NCBI GenBank assembly: GCA_029378245.1
Contig: JARKIF010000072.1
Coordinates: 62,001 to 126,000 of the forward strand
Reading direction: 5' to 3'
Origin: Roridomyces roridus
Lineage: Eukaryota > Basidiomycota > Agaricomycetes > Agaricales > Mycenaceae
DNA: 64,000 bases
Part shown: piece by piece, positions 1-11,859 of the stretch
Numbering within the stretch: the stretch's first letter is position 1
Layout: each line of letters begins with the position of its first letter
Made by a program: the position numbers and the translations under genes
The notes under the pieces: generated by a model
The model's database searches: none
Told to the model about the DNA's origin: nothing
The model's input: only the letters and a program-made list of their open reading frames with translations

Positions 1-2170
1 TCAAGAGATTTGGGTGCGATTCACACAACCTGACTTTCCCAAGGTTGCGATCGATCCCTTCCACAAATTAATTCAAATATTCTCTCAAATTTAAAGAGGA
101 AAACGCACCCAGATCATTCGTATTCAGAATGGAGAACTAAATTCCAGCCGACACAGTCCGCGATTGTCGGAAATTAACCGTGGCTGGATCGAATGTTCCT
201 GCATAGTAATTCAGATCCTCTCTCAAGAGAGAGAGAAAAACGTACTTGAATTCGCTCCCTGCACTTCTTCAACGCTCAATGCGAAGGCTCACTCGGCCGA
301 CACTGATTAAGGTACCCTTCTCGAAGTTGTTGATGCCTAAAAGGGCCGAGTCCGCGCGAACCCTCATCCACTATGCACCGTGGCGACGGAGACGATGAGA
401 GGGGTCGTGTGACGGAAGGGCGCGGACGAAGAGGGTGTTGAAACTTGAGAACTATGGACCGTTAAAATGGGGTGGTGAACCAGGAGGAAATGGAAAAGGC
501 ACGCACGTATGTATTCACAGCAGCCTCAGAAGAGGACGACGCTGACAAGTCAGCACAAACATCTCTGCTTCCCAGCTTTTCCGAATCAGGAATGTCGGTC
601 CAAAAGTGCACCTCGCTACGGACGAAAACGAGGCGCAGATCGACCGAGTGCTCCCTTGCAGTGGTAGCAATGAGGCAGTATTTGCGCAAGTAAGAGTAGT
701 CGACCCAGCAGCGTCGAGAGCTCATTGACTCGAAGGCTAGTTGGTAAGTAGACATATTGTGAACAGTGGCACGCACTTACTACTACAGTCCAACGCCGCC
801 CTCTCCCGCCCTCGGACCTCTGCATGCAAGAATCAACCGCCCGAGTTTGAAACATTCCATCGTCGCGAGGCAATGTCTTGTCGAGTAAGCCTTCTTGAGG
901 TTAACAGACCATCCTAGCGCCGGGATACCCAGGAGCATGGATTTCAAGGAGATTTATGTCAGGTCTCGAGCTAGTGTCGTGCGCAAGTCGTGCGAGTGTA
1001 TCCATTGTGTTGTTAGCTATTCTGCAGCTAGAAAGATCCGGGAGCCTGCAGGAGCCCGCAGTCCAGAGTCGGCGAGAGGTGGAGATGATGGGACGGAGAG
1101 AGAAGCTGCCGAGAAATGATCCGACATCTCCTGCACGGAACGACCATCTACCACCCGCTTGATGTCTCTCAAGAATCCGCCGTCGACAACCCAGCCCTTG
1201 TGGTGGCCGCTCACGGCGATTTCAAGGACGTGACTCTACATTGACGATAGACGACTTGTCAATAACTGGCCCTAGAGGCGTCCGGTGCGTGTAACGACTC
1301 GTCTTCGTCCTATTGCGATCTCACGGATATCCGCAGCGTCGCTCCCTGCGTATGTCGGGCTGTCTCACTTGGACTGTCCATGTTTCTTGGTGGCAGGTGC
1401 GCATACCCGCCAATCGACGCTGAAGGTATCGCCGACGTCTTTCTGGCCTCGGCATCGATGCATTCTCGACCCGAGGCCTCGGCAGCGCTACATTCGCGAG
1501 ATCGACGCGTCTTTAACGCGTTTTTGACACGTTGCGAGTTTGTGAACACGCTCAGAAGCCCTGCTGGTGACTGCTCTGCATCAGTCATGCACTCTACCAG
1601 GGAAATCGAGAGCTAACTGTGCTTGGAGTGGTCCGTGGTCTCGGTTCGGCATAGATTGATGCAGCAATGATTCCGTCATTTGCATGATGCAGTGTCCGAT
1701 GTACCCAACTCCGTTCAAACTCCGGTCATTTTGACAGTTCATTGAAAAAATCTAGTCTGCAAAAACCTGTAGAGGGGGGGGGGTACCCCTCTACAGATTC
1801 ATGCAGATTTAAGGTTTGCAGGACCCTCTGTCGAGCGTATAAAATAAAAGCTAACTCCGGGGTCCTGACAGGTGTCGCCGGCAGCCCGGCAAAGTGACAA
1901 AAAATCGTGACAAAAAATCGTTGAAAACGTTTGATTTTCCTTATGGAAAGTCAGCCATTTCCTCTGCTGGCAAGCTGAAAATCTCCCGATTAGCAGCGGC
2001 CTCCTCTTCCGTCAGCATTGCAAATCCCTTTCCGTCAAAGACTCAAAGTCAGGCTCCGGAAGCTCAACCCAACGCCCAGCATGCAACTCGGCCTTGCCGT
2101 TTCAAAAAGTCATCATGCGACGCAAACCGCGAAGTAAACTGCTTAGTCGTCATATAACCGTGCTTGGGGG
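1..2170. other. No recognisable gene
   Basis: Only short chance-like reading frames occur on both strands and none resembles a protein family I know. A 14-base unit containing GTGACAAAAAATCG is repeated in tandem near 1893-1920, and a GC-rich hairpin lies at 1767-1796. I see no RNA gene. Confidence 0.5.
1767..1796. repeat. Short perfect hairpin
   Basis: CTGTAGAGGGG is followed, after a short G-rich loop, by CCCCTCTACAG. Imperfect outer arms (TCTGCAAAAACCT on the left, AGGTTTGCAGG on the right) extend the structure to about 1755-1832. It could be the remains of a small foldback element or a structured non-coding spot. No target duplication was found. Confidence 0.5.
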
Positions 2171-2467
2171 TTAGAACTTGAACGTGATGGGTTCGATGAG
2201 TACTGTGATGCCCCAGCCGTCTTGCATCTGATCCTGGAAAATCCAATCAACCCGTTGTATTCCCAGGACTCCCAGCTTCAAGATGGGAATGCGCGCAGGA
2301 TTCCGGGTGCGGTAGGCGTAACGAGTGGGCAGCCACTGGCAGTTATGTCGCTGCGATGAATCGTTATGGACGTGCGTGGTTGTAAGTGAGAAACTTGCGA
2401 ATCTAGTAGCGCGATGGAACCGAGGGATAATCATTTTGTGACGAGAGGACCCAAGTAGAGTCTTCAC
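2171..2467 (-). CDS. Possible C-terminal exon of an unrecognised protein
   Basis: A 98-codon minus-strand frame ends in a segment with protein-like composition (ILKLGVLGIQRVDW, then ITVLIEPITFKF and a stop). I recall similar endings in basidiomycete hypothetical proteins but cannot name the family. No upstream exon could be joined with confidence. It may be the last exon of a small gene, a fragment or chance. Confidence 0.25.
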   Translation of the reverse strand: MKTLLGSSRHKMIIPRFHRATRFASFSLTTTHVHNDSSQRHNCQWLPTRYAYRTRNPARIPILKLGVLGIQRVDWIFQDQMQDGWGITVLIEPITFKF

Positions 2468-2683
2468 AAGGGAAGGCGAAACATGAGGGTGAGCACAGTT
2501 GAAATGTTGCTTTACACAAAGAATTTCAATTTTTCAGTTGATCGTCATCTGCCCATCCACAGCAACGCCCCGTTGATTGATGCTTCCGACCCCGGTACAT
2601 AGTTTTGCCTCCCTTCAAATGTGTGAGATAAATTCCAAGAATCCAAGCATAACCATGGGAACGGTAAAAAATTCATGAAAATC

Positions 2684-3192
2684 TTATGCCTGCCCCGCGT
2701 CCCTCAACAACGCCTCCACCTTCTTCCACTTTGTCACATTCGCGAGTGCCGCACGGTCAATATCCCCCGCTCGCCACATCGGATGGTCATACTTCACCTG
2801 ATTGAGATTCGGGAACAGTCGGCGCATCAATCGCATGACGGGGCGGTACTCCTCCGCAATCGACGAAGACCCTACGTCGAACAAACGGAGCGCGAGTTGT
2901 GGGTCAGTTATTACATCGTCGAAGGTCACCAGAGACGTGATAGGTGTCACTCCATTGATTTGGATGGTGAGACTGTGGAGATCCCGGCAGTGCGTCGCGA
3001 AGGCACGGAGACAGCTGGAAGAGCTGAAGTCTGGGCCAGGACGAGGCAAAGATATATCGAGGGGTTGATGGCTTGAGGAGCGCAGAAATCTCCGGAGGAG
3101 TTGAGGAGCAAGCTCGTCAGATCGATGATAACGTTGATGCGGGAGCCGAAGTTGGCGATTCGGACGAGCGTCGTCGAGGCTGATCGAGCCAC
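2684..3192 (-). CDS. F-box/LRR-type protein, C-terminal part
   Basis: The frame ending at 2684 carries CLRAFATHCRDLHSLTIQ and a following RPVMRLMRRLFPNLNQVKYD segment. These are the leucine-rich pattern typical of the C-terminal ends of the very large Agaricomycete F-box families, which recruit substrates to SCF ubiquitin ligases. A second frame up to 3192 may contribute an upstream exon. No N-terminal F-box (LPxE...) could be found as far as 4100, so the gene is either cut up by introns I did not resolve or truncated. The family call rests on the repeat pattern, not on the F-box itself. Confidence 0.4.
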
Positions 3193-4641
3193 GTTCGCGT
3201 GTCCAAATGCTTAAGCTTGTCCACGGGGAGAATCACTGCTTCAGGCGAGAATTGTCATTCATTGTCGCCCGCACTCGTGACGGTGGCAGCCTCCGAGATG
3301 TGATGATGGTGGTCGCAAAACAAGAGCGGTACAACCAAGTACACAACGATGAGCCGCGCCATCATTTGTTGCGAAATCATCTCAGTAATCAAACACAATT
3401 GTCCCAACTGTGCTGGTCGGACGGTCCAATGTCCATCCACTTTCTGTACACGCGGAAGGCCTCGGAGTTGCCGACGGTGGAATGGAAGGAGCCACGGGCA
3501 AGTCCTTAGAGCCTCAATGATCCATGAAAAGTTGAAACCCTGCGTTTTCGAAGAAGGAGTGAGTAGTAAATGAGACGTAGAAAGATTATGCGCAAATTGG
3601 AGTTGAGTTGCCCGCGGTGATTTTGGCCCGAGGCCGAGCGGCGTGGAGACGAATCTGAGCGTTGATCAGATTCTCCCGTGCACCTCCGTCCGAGGCTGGG
3701 AAGGGGATCTTGAGAGTGCCACGATCAGTGAGTCCGGGATGACGAATAGATAATAGAATGTTGGAGCCATTGACGTTAAATGGTACTCCGTTTGCGAAGT
3801 CGCCGCAAATATCAATGCATTGTGGGAAGCTACCATGCTGAAGTGACTGAGCCGACGGTCGAGCCTGGGACCATCGCACACGGGTCTGGACGCAAGGAGA
3901 TGCATATATGCATGACGGGAGGAGGACCTACGGCAATGCTGTTCAAATGCTGTTGCTACCGCGGCTAGATTATCATTGTTTCCAGCTTCGTTCGGCCAAG
4001 ATGGCATCTCAATTGCCTGGATCCCCCTGGATCTAACTGTCACCTCAGCCTCCTATCACTTGTAGCTCGAGGTAGATGTCAAGTTATTTGAGTAATTTCA
4101 ATTTGCCCTGGACGGTGCGCCATTTTTCCACGACCGCGGCCTCGCATCATATCTCCGCGTTGGTGTGGGAGTTGGTCCCTGGATCCCCGGCAATCCTTCA
4201 AGTTCCCATTATGCCCTGTAAATAGTCAATGCCACGGGTCGCCGATACCCCGGGCTGGCCATTTTTACCCGTACGGGTATGGGAAGGTAGCCATCACGCC
4301 TTGAGCCAAATTGTTCAGTCGAACCGGCGGCCTTTGGTGCTACTTGAACTTGTGGCAATCGATGAGAAATGCAAAACGAGGGAGGTATCTATTTTTCTGG
4401 CCCTCACAGTCTAGCCCTGGTTGACCGTAGCTTTGGGCACATGTCAATGTCTGGGAATGTAGGATGCCTTCCCGCTTCCTACGGTACCACCACGCGAACA
4501 TGTCTAACATCAAATGATACATCACTTCGGTAGTGTATAAAAGAGGACACGCAGTTCCTCCGAATCCATAATCTGTCTTGTCCGAAATATGGTTCACGTC
4601 CTCACCCCAGCCCCAGAAAATGTCTCACATAGCGACATAAT
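3193..4641. other. No firm gene
   Basis: Several short minus-strand frames (3586-3879, 3666-4043) could be remnants of the upstream F-box-like gene, but none can be joined by plausible splice sites. The segment just before 4642 holds the promoter and possibly a short first exon of the DUF6534 gene (an ATG at 4589 in another frame). Confidence 0.4.
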
Positions 4642-5866
4642 ATGGCTGTACTCAGCTCACGCTCTTCATTTCTACGTATACTTGAGACTGATTTCAGGCA
4701 TAGAGCAGGACCTCGCCTCTTGGGATTGTTGTTCAATTGGGGGCTCCTCGGTGTCCTCACGATCCAGATCTACATCTACAATATCAGCTTCCCCAAGGAC
4801 AAGATAGCTTTGAAGACCATCGGCAAGTTCCCCTCCTGCATCCCATCGTTTGCCTGGGTTGAAGTGATTTATGATAGTTTACGTGGTATATGCATTGGAC
4901 TGGGCTCAAACTTGCTCTGCAACGTACGACGGATTTCAGTGGTTCGTGTACGGTTGGGGAAATCTCCCCGCCCTATACGGCGTGTACACCACCTTCCTCA
5001 ACGTGCCCATCCTTTCCAGTATCATCGGGGCCATCGTTCAAGTGAGTCCCCAACGGTATTCGAGGGAGGTCAACATCACGAGTGCCATTTGTAATATTCA
5101 GATATTTTATGGATGGCGAATATGTATCGTCTCCCGGTCTCTGACCATCGTCTCCTTCATCATTTTGTTGGCGCTTCTTCAGCTGGGTGGCGGTGGTGCA
5201 GTTGGTTATTATGTGAGCTTTTTCTTGTACTTGATCTATTATAATTGATCGCTTGGCTTTGGAATCCTGCAGTTATTCCATGACGCATCAGAAGTTGGAC
5301 GATCTCCAGGCCTTGTCCGTGCTGTGGGCATCAGACTAGGAACAAGCGCAGCCGTCGATATCGTCATTGCGGTTTCAATGACCTTTGTCGTAAGTCACCC
5401 CGGGCCATTGACTCTTCATCCCAGCGTGATGACGTCTGCAGCTGCTCCGGAGTCGCGCCCAAGCCCTTGGACACACCAATAGCATTTTAACTCGTCGTAC
5501 GTAATCCTATTTCTGGCCATTATGGACCCTCAATAACTACTCTACCCAGTTGTTCGCCTGACAGTCGAAACGGGGACGATCACAGCTATCGCCGCGATCG
5601 TGGACCTCGTATTTTTCATCAAGGCGCACAACGGACTTCATCAGGTTTCTGGCGTTATATTGGGCAAGATGTACAGCAATACCCTTCTGGTCCTACTGAA
5701 CAATCGTCTCGCAATGCGGAGGGAGCCGCAATTACACGTCGGTGAATCGTTCCGCGCTGGGATGGGATCGCGCGCTCCGGGTACGAATGATTCCGAGCCC
5801 GCCACGGAGATAGATTTGGTGGATTTGGGAGCGAAGAAAATTTCTGGAGATTTGCAGTTAGCCTGA
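4642..5866 (+). CDS. DUF6534-family multi-pass membrane protein
   Basis: Six exons (4642-4822, 4878-5041, 5102-5212, 5273-5389, 5442-5496, 5550-5866) join in frame to about 314 residues, the usual length of the family. Family hallmarks: LLFNWGLLGVLTIQIYIYN near the start, then YDGFQWFVYGWGN, FYGWRI, and late RLTVETGT plus LGKMYSNTLLVLLNNR. Six to seven hydrophobic segments suggest a 7TM-like plasma-membrane protein; the function of this large basidiomycete family is unknown. The first intron has a GC-AG border (GCAAGT donor at 4823); the others are GT-AG, 52-60 bp. The start is uncertain because a short upstream exon from the ATG at 4589 is possible. The gene looks intact. Confidence 0.85.
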
Positions 5867-7310
5867 CGTCGTAATTTCCACAGAAAAGGCCCGAGCCGTC
5901 TGTAGCCAACAAAGAACCTGGCTTTGAGGCCATTGCTCCCGCATGGCAGAAACGATTCCGCCGTGGGCACCTAAATAGTAAATTGATACTTGACTGTGCT
6001 TGAATAAAAATTCATGGAACTCCTTGGCCAAGAGAGTTATCATGATGCCCGTTACGGCCGACTCGGAGGCTCATCAGGATCAATACACCATCAGCGACCT
6101 AACCTTCCACAACTAGATTTCGTCCTCGACCAATCCTCAGACGTTCACCGGGATTTGACCCGAGAAGGTTCGCGGCAGCCCAGTTTTCCATTGCAGTCGA
6201 ACCCAGGGATCAACGGAGTCCTCGGAGGATCAAACAACAATCATCCATCATGATTGTTGATGCCTGTAATGCATGCATCTGAGCCCATCCGGCACCCATC
6301 CGGCTCCGAAGCGATGATCGCCGGTAGTCTGCGGCAAGTGCCATCATGAAAGAACCTTGATTAACACAGGCATTACCCTCGGCCCCACTCGGGACGCCGT
6401 TGATCCATCGTGTGCTCCGATTTCCAAATGGATATCGGGGATCGTTTGATGCCACAGGCCCAGGTTAAAAGAACGATTCCTAAACGGGTTAGGAATCGTA
6501 AAAATACCCCACCAACATGAAGGTGGCGCGGCCTCGAGTCGAACGACCACAGCGTCAGGAAGACGAGGATTCGGAAGGACTTGATTGAATGGGGTAAAGT
6601 CCACTCAGATCTTGTCGGAACTTAAGGGAGCAAGATTGCCCGGAATCTGTGCAGATTTCTCTGCGACGCTCTACATTTGAGCCCAGCCCAGCACTGAGGT
6701 ACCCATCCCCGGGGAGTTTTGAATCCGTATTTTCTCGGAGCTCTGTGTAAGTTTATTAGCTTCCTAAAGTGAGGTCACCACAACGATCGACTCGCGCGCC
6801 ATGCTCGGAATTAGCAACCTCCCGTCGGCACTTTCAGCGCTTGTGGGATCGAAGCAGTCGGTGAGTAAGACATTCAGTAATATTGCATTTGGTTTCTGAA
6901 CATTACAATTGCCAAACAGAATTGAATTTCTGAGAAATGAGAACATACACGCAGATGACGACGAACGAATGTTGGAGCACTGAGGCCATAAAATCGATGA
7001 GAAGGGAGCTGAAGCGAGGTATTGCAGCAATCACTAGGTTGGACCGCCGAAAACCACGACGGGCAGGGTCTCCCTTTTATACGGGAATCGTCCTTCTTTC
7101 TCCCACACTCGCGCGTGCCCCACATCAGCCGACGCGGACTACTCGGTGGGTTGCCCGGTTCCACGTTCCCAGAGACAAATGCATTGGATGCGCGTTGAGC
7201 GAGTCGGCTAGTCGGCGAGATGGTGGTAAGAAGTCAGAGGGCTTGAGTGCACGTCCGCATCATTCGGATTGCGTATGCCGAGACATTTGACACGAATCTG
7301 ATGCCGATCA
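5867..7310. other. Intergenic, no recognisable gene
   Basis: Short frames on both strands lack family features. A frame starting at 6801 (MLGISNLPSALSALVG) ends at a good splice donor near 6860 and could be the first exon of an unrecognised gene, but no downstream exon was found to fit. Confidence 0.35.
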
Positions 7311-8304
7311 ATGCTTCTTTTTCCTCTTGCACTCATGGTCCCGTATTATCGAGTCGACGCTGTCTCTCCAGAGAACTTGCGATACATCAGATATCCGAAC
7401 TTGCAAGGGCTCTTCGTCGACTGGATGCAGAGTAAGTCTTCGTCCATCCCATCCCACAGCAGGATTCGGCGGAGCCTACGCATTACTAGACCTCCACGGA
7501 TACCATCTTCGCACCAAGAAAAGCCTCTCGGGTGGCTTTCCCTTTCCCATTCACCTGCGACGAACCCGCGATCCGAGGGAGCTCGCTGGAGTCCTCGTCA
7601 GCCTTGACGAGCTTGAGCCGGCAGATCCTATCCTCGTCGACAAGCGGTCGAATCCGGCAGGCCCGCGAGGCCCTGCTGTTCTCCCTCAGACTCAAAGTTA
7701 CCTTGTCCCAGTTTCCCAATCCGTTCAGTGTAATCTTGAGTTACAAATCCTCCTCGTCTATCTTTACAAGGTCGACTCCAGGCAAGATACAAGTCTCTTG
7801 TGGGATACACCGCCAAAGTGCAGGTTAGAAGCCGCTACCTGGGCTTGGGCATTGTGGCTCTTGGTGACGGAAGAGTACTTCCTCGAGAAACGATCCATCG
7901 CCGCCGGTGCCGCTCCGTCGCTCCATGGGCGATTCACCTACGAGAATGTGATGGCGGAAATCGAGAAGGACGTTGGACGCGCTGGGATTCATGATCAGTT
8001 TAGCTGTGTGCTCCGCCGTTCCTTGCCTCTTTCTGCTGTCGCCAAGCTCTCCTTCAAACCTGCGTTTCAATCTCTCACTCGTAACAGCAATATCGCTGAC
8101 ATGATGCACGCGGTCGTCGACATCGCCAAAGGTGCGTCATCTTCTGTACTCAGGTACTCATACCCCACTGACGTGAACAATGGTAGCTACTCGTCATTGT
8201 CAAAAGCAACCGGAAATTGGTCTCGCATGATGGCATCAGCCGATCCCTTGGGCCGAAACAATATGGGTGGACTCTTTGGGATATATACATGCCTCTTAGC
8301 ATAA
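7311..8304 (+). CDS. Unrecognised protein-like region, exon structure unclear
   Basis: Two plus-strand frames look protein-like. One is 7311-7430 (VPYYRVDAVSPENLRYIRYP and following). The other is about 7790-8132, ending IADMMHAVVDIAK at a GTGCGT splice donor. Between them the frame is open for long stretches but switches, as expected for a gene with introns or a decayed gene. I recognise no domain. It lies 0.8 kb upstream of the broken kinase-like gene on the same strand and could conceivably be part of it, but nothing in it resembles the kinase N-lobe. Confidence 0.25.
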
Positions 8305-9062
8305 ATCAACCCCAGCCTGAACACCATTTCCAACTGCTAGAACACATTTAGTTCCAACAGCCAGATTTCAGGAAATGTACAAAAGAGTCGGTTCTGTTGC
8401 GCTGTATGGGCCGATTCATGCCAATCAAAAAATGATGGGGTATACCTCAGATGTATATCTGTCAGTCCTGAACACCAGAAGCTGTGAGTACATCTGTACA
8501 GGCAACACCAAGGGGTTTCGAAAAAGGTTGAACACCAACAACAACAACCCAAACAGCCGTGATTCCAAAATGTTGGTTCAAGCGCTCGAGGCAATCTCAA
8601 ATAGATTTTCAGCGCATGTAATATCAAGGGGGCATTGAATAGAGTGCCCCCATCACATTTCAGATCAAGTGAAGCCACCGGGTTCATGGCTAAATCTAGC
8701 ATGTCCAACAATTCGCCGCCGAATTGTTCAGCTGTTTTCACTACCAAATTTGGATGGCCTGATGTGAACGGAAGTTCTCGGCAGCTAGAGGAGATACTCA
8801 AGTTTGTTGTGCAACAAAAGTTTGGAGTGGATTCAGTGCATTGAACACAGCACAAAGCATTTTCTTCGACTGTTGGTCATTTCTGCTCACAAAATCACTA
8901 CAAGACAACTTTAAAGCTTGTATTCTGGCACCATTGGGGAAATTCATGCCAATCAACTTTGGGGCTGGACTAAAAAGAAGCCATACTGTCCTCCAATGTC
9001 AGGTCAAGCCATATGATAGGGCGCATTGAATGATATGGATCAATTTCCGGTTACTTTTGACA
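8305..9062. other. Intergenic with short direct repeats
   Basis: The 15-mer ATTCATGCCAATCAA occurs near 8415 and again near 8944. A small hairpin (GGGGGCA...TGCCCCC) lies near 8627-8652. No gene is recognisable. Confidence 0.4.
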
Positions 9063-10248
9063 ATGACGAGTATTGTCGCATTCGACGACCCAATGCTCTG
9101 CTTCCCCGCCCTCACCCCCAACCGCCTCGTATTCAAAACAGACAGTCCCACCGCCGGCTTCATCCTCGACCTCGACTTTCCGGATGAACCCACCTCAATC
9201 ACACACTGCGTTTCCGGTAGGGCTCCGACCCGGCCGTTGACGGCGCCGGCCGTCGCTCTGACGGCCGTCATGGGAGGTCGGACGGGCCCCACCCGGCCGT
9301 CAGACCATGTGGCGAGGCCTCAAAACGGCCGGGTGGTACCCGTCAGACCCGTCACGGCCGTCATGACGGGTAAGAGCGGTGATAGCCCATGCCTCCTGCT
9401 AAATCCACCATCAGATTGATGTCAACGTGATACGGGCAAGTCAAAATTACGGATTGGTACTCGGCAAGCCTCAGAAGCGCAGTAGTAGGCCATCGGGAAG
9501 ATTGCCGATGACCCAGGTGGGCTACCCTGGAGCATCAAGCGATGATGGCAGCTCGGCATGGATAGTTAGCTGAGGACCCGTCATCACCCGTCATCACCCG
9601 TCGACGGCCGGGAACGGGTACCCCGTCAGCCAAGGAACCGGACCCGGACCCGGCCGTCAAAATTGTGGCTTCAGAGGGCTGTACGGCCGGGCCGGCACCC
9701 GTCGTGACGGCTCGTTGACCCGTCATTTTGACGGTCGGGTCGGAGCCCTAGTTTCCGGTCGTATTCTGCGTAGACACGCAGCGAGTACCCTCCGTTTTGC
9801 TGCCTACGACCGTATCACCCCGAGTATCGCACCACCCCCAAACACCCTCTACCCACGACACGCCCTCGAATCGCTGTTCAACACCCTCATCTGGGTGGCT
9901 CTCTGCAAAGATTACACCAGTGCCCATACCTATTCAACTTGGTTTAGCAACGTCGGGTATAACCTACCGCAAGATCGGACTCGGTCTGAATACCAACAAT
10001 TTGTCGACCGGCGACGCCACTTCTTGGTTGATGCGACTTGGTATTGGAATGCCGCCAGGGTGCAGGTAGGGATGTATAAGTTGGTGGATGCTTGGCTCGT
10101 TCCGCTTGGGCGGATGATTCGAGAGGCGCACTTCTTTTTGAGAGGCCGGCAGGAGGAGGAGGGAGACCGGTATGATTGGGAGACGCTGGGGGGAAAGTTC
10201 ACTGTTGACGGGTTCGTCGGAATTCTAGAAGGTGGACTGTCAATGTGA
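9063..10248 (+). pseudogene. Fungal-type protein kinase (FunK1-like) C-lobe, split by a MITE
   Basis: The left part (9063-9217) reads ...RLVFKTDSPTAGFILDLDFPD, matching the DFG-like region of FunK1 kinases. The right part (9759-10248) continues with STLRFAAYD, then HALESLFNTLIWVALC, the conserved helix of that family, and ends at 10248. The two parts are separated by a 533-bp inverted-repeat element plus an 8-bp duplication (541 bp in all, not a multiple of three), with stops in between. Leaving the element out rejoins both parts in the same frame. No clear HRD-type catalytic loop was found upstream, so the gene may already have been 5'-truncated. FunK1 kinases are a basidiomycete-expanded family of mostly unknown role. 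Confidence 0.5.
9218..9750. mobile_element. hAT-type MITE (non-autonomous DNA transposon)
   Basis: The element starts TAGGGCTCCGACCCGGCCGT and ends with the inverted counterpart ...CGGGTCGGAGCCCTA. It is flanked by a perfect 8-bp target duplication, GTTTCCGG (9210-9217 and 9751-9758). An 8-bp duplication and TAGGG termini are hAT-superfamily hallmarks. The 533-bp interior has no transposase and is packed with ACGGCCGTCA, CACCCGTCAT and similar repeats, as expected for subterminal transposase-binding sites. It interrupts a kinase-like gene. No second copy was seen in the window. Confidence 0.85.
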
Positions 10249-10870
10249 TGCGAGGCCGCTAAGCGGGTTCATTTTTCTTGTCGGTATGATGCCGTCTACG
10301 CGCTGTGTTTTCGACCTGATGCTTTTTTTTCTTTTTTTCTTTTTTTCTTTTTCGACCTCATGCTGCTAATTTACGCGCACATTTTTCTTGGAAAGACAAT
10401 GTGCATGTGTTTAGTTGTCACATTTCCTTCAATCGCTACGTCTCGAGTCCAAGCCTCACTGAACGGGGATGAGTGAGGGTGCCCCGGATTACATGCTGCT
10501 GCAAATATGGTTAAAATTGTGCCCATAGGGATTGTCCGCCTACTGACGCGATCCTAAATGCAGCGCTGGAGGGCAGCACGGACTCTCGGTCTGAATTTCA
10601 GGACAAACTTTTGCAAAGTTGGGGAGCAGGGTAAGCTACATAGACACCTCGTCGTTGTGCGTTGACCTGCGGTCAGAAACAACAAGATGGCTGGGGAGTT
10701 GGCGTCAGTTAAAGTTTGAATACTCCACAGCCGATTTGGGACATCAATCGATTTCGTGAGAGGGGAGTCCAGAATCTAAACGACAGCAAATACAGATAAT
10801 ATAACAGCCTCGACGAGCAGGGAAATCCCAGTAAGAGCAAATAAAAACCGCTTTCAATCCAAACGAACAA
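10249..10870. other. Intergenic with polypyrimidine tract
   Basis: A (T)nC-rich run (repeats of TTTTTTTC) lies at about 10322-10353. No gene is seen between the kinase-like gene and the 3' end of the next, minus-strand gene. Confidence 0.5.
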
Positions 10871-11859
10871 TTACCCCGACGAACCATGGCCATATCCAGG
10901 CTGAAACGACGGGGGAAATAGCCCCCGATTGGCATGCCAAAACCATCCGTTCTGGGGATTGCGGAGCCAGCCCGGAGCGTTGGGGTTCGTCTCCGTGAAT
11001 CCTGAAGCTACAGCGATGTCATGGGAGGCAGGGGTAGCTGAAGGCGATGATTGAGTTGAGTATAGTATATCTTCGGGGCGGGTGGTGTATGGTGTGGAGG
11101 TGGTCATTGTGTGTTGCATACTGGGCCCCGGCCCTTGGTAGGGAGCTGGCGGGATAAAACCGTGTGGAGGGAGATTGGAGCCAGAAGGTTGAGACCACGG
11201 AGCTATTATGGTCAAGATAAGTAAGTGCTGTACTCAGCGACACGCTAGAGAGGACCTCACCTGAATACGATTGATAATTCTTCCGATGCACCCGGTAGCT
11301 CTTCAAGTTTGCCTCCGCCACTGGTTGCGAAGAAAACATAGGGTCCCTGTGTGCTTTGGGAAACGGTTGAGTACCGACAGAAGAGGAGCATCACAGGGAG
11401 CGCACGTACGATGCTGAAGTCTTGAGTTCCCCAGAAGCATGGGAAGTACGGCGGGGGTGCCAACCCAGATCCACGCATCGCCCACCTTCCACCTGATGGG
11501 CGGCACAGTGTCGACGCGCACCCAATGCGTCGTATCGTAGGGCTGTCCGAGTCAGATCCAATCCCGAGGTCAGAAACATGAGCGCTCACCATCGTATCAC
11601 AAAGCCTCGCCACCTGAATCGTCCCAGAATCGAAATCCACTGCAACGACCAGACACGGGCGGAGGTCAAGCTTCTTCCGGTTGATGTACTGCGCGTTCGA
11701 TGGGCGGGTGGAGAGCTCCATGTCGAGTGAATTGGGCTCGCTGCTGGGATCGCACCAGATGATGATTCCAGGCCGATATTGGGAGACGTTCTCGAAGGGC
11801 GGAAACATGGATAGGTAGCAGCCTGTTACGGGCTGTGTTGCTGCTCCGTACCCAGGCAC
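10871..11859 (-). CDS. Conserved Agaricomycete protein of unknown function
   Basis: Four exons (11590-11859, 11410-11542, 11261-11353, 10871-11202) join in frame to 275 residues. Conserved blocks: PNSLDMELSTRPSNAQY and KLDLRPCLVVAVD (exon 1), HWVRVDTVPPIRWKVGDAWI then VGTPAVLPML (exon 2), QHPHRDPM and VAEANLKSYRVHRKNY (exons 2-3), and a Pro/Ser-rich tail ending PGWLRNPQNGWFWHANRGLF (exon 4). I know this arrangement from hypothetical proteins of mushrooms, without a function. There is no signal peptide or membrane segment. Introns are 46-58 bp with standard borders, and the gene looks intact. The start is the first ATG, just downstream of a divergent promoter region. Confidence 0.75.
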
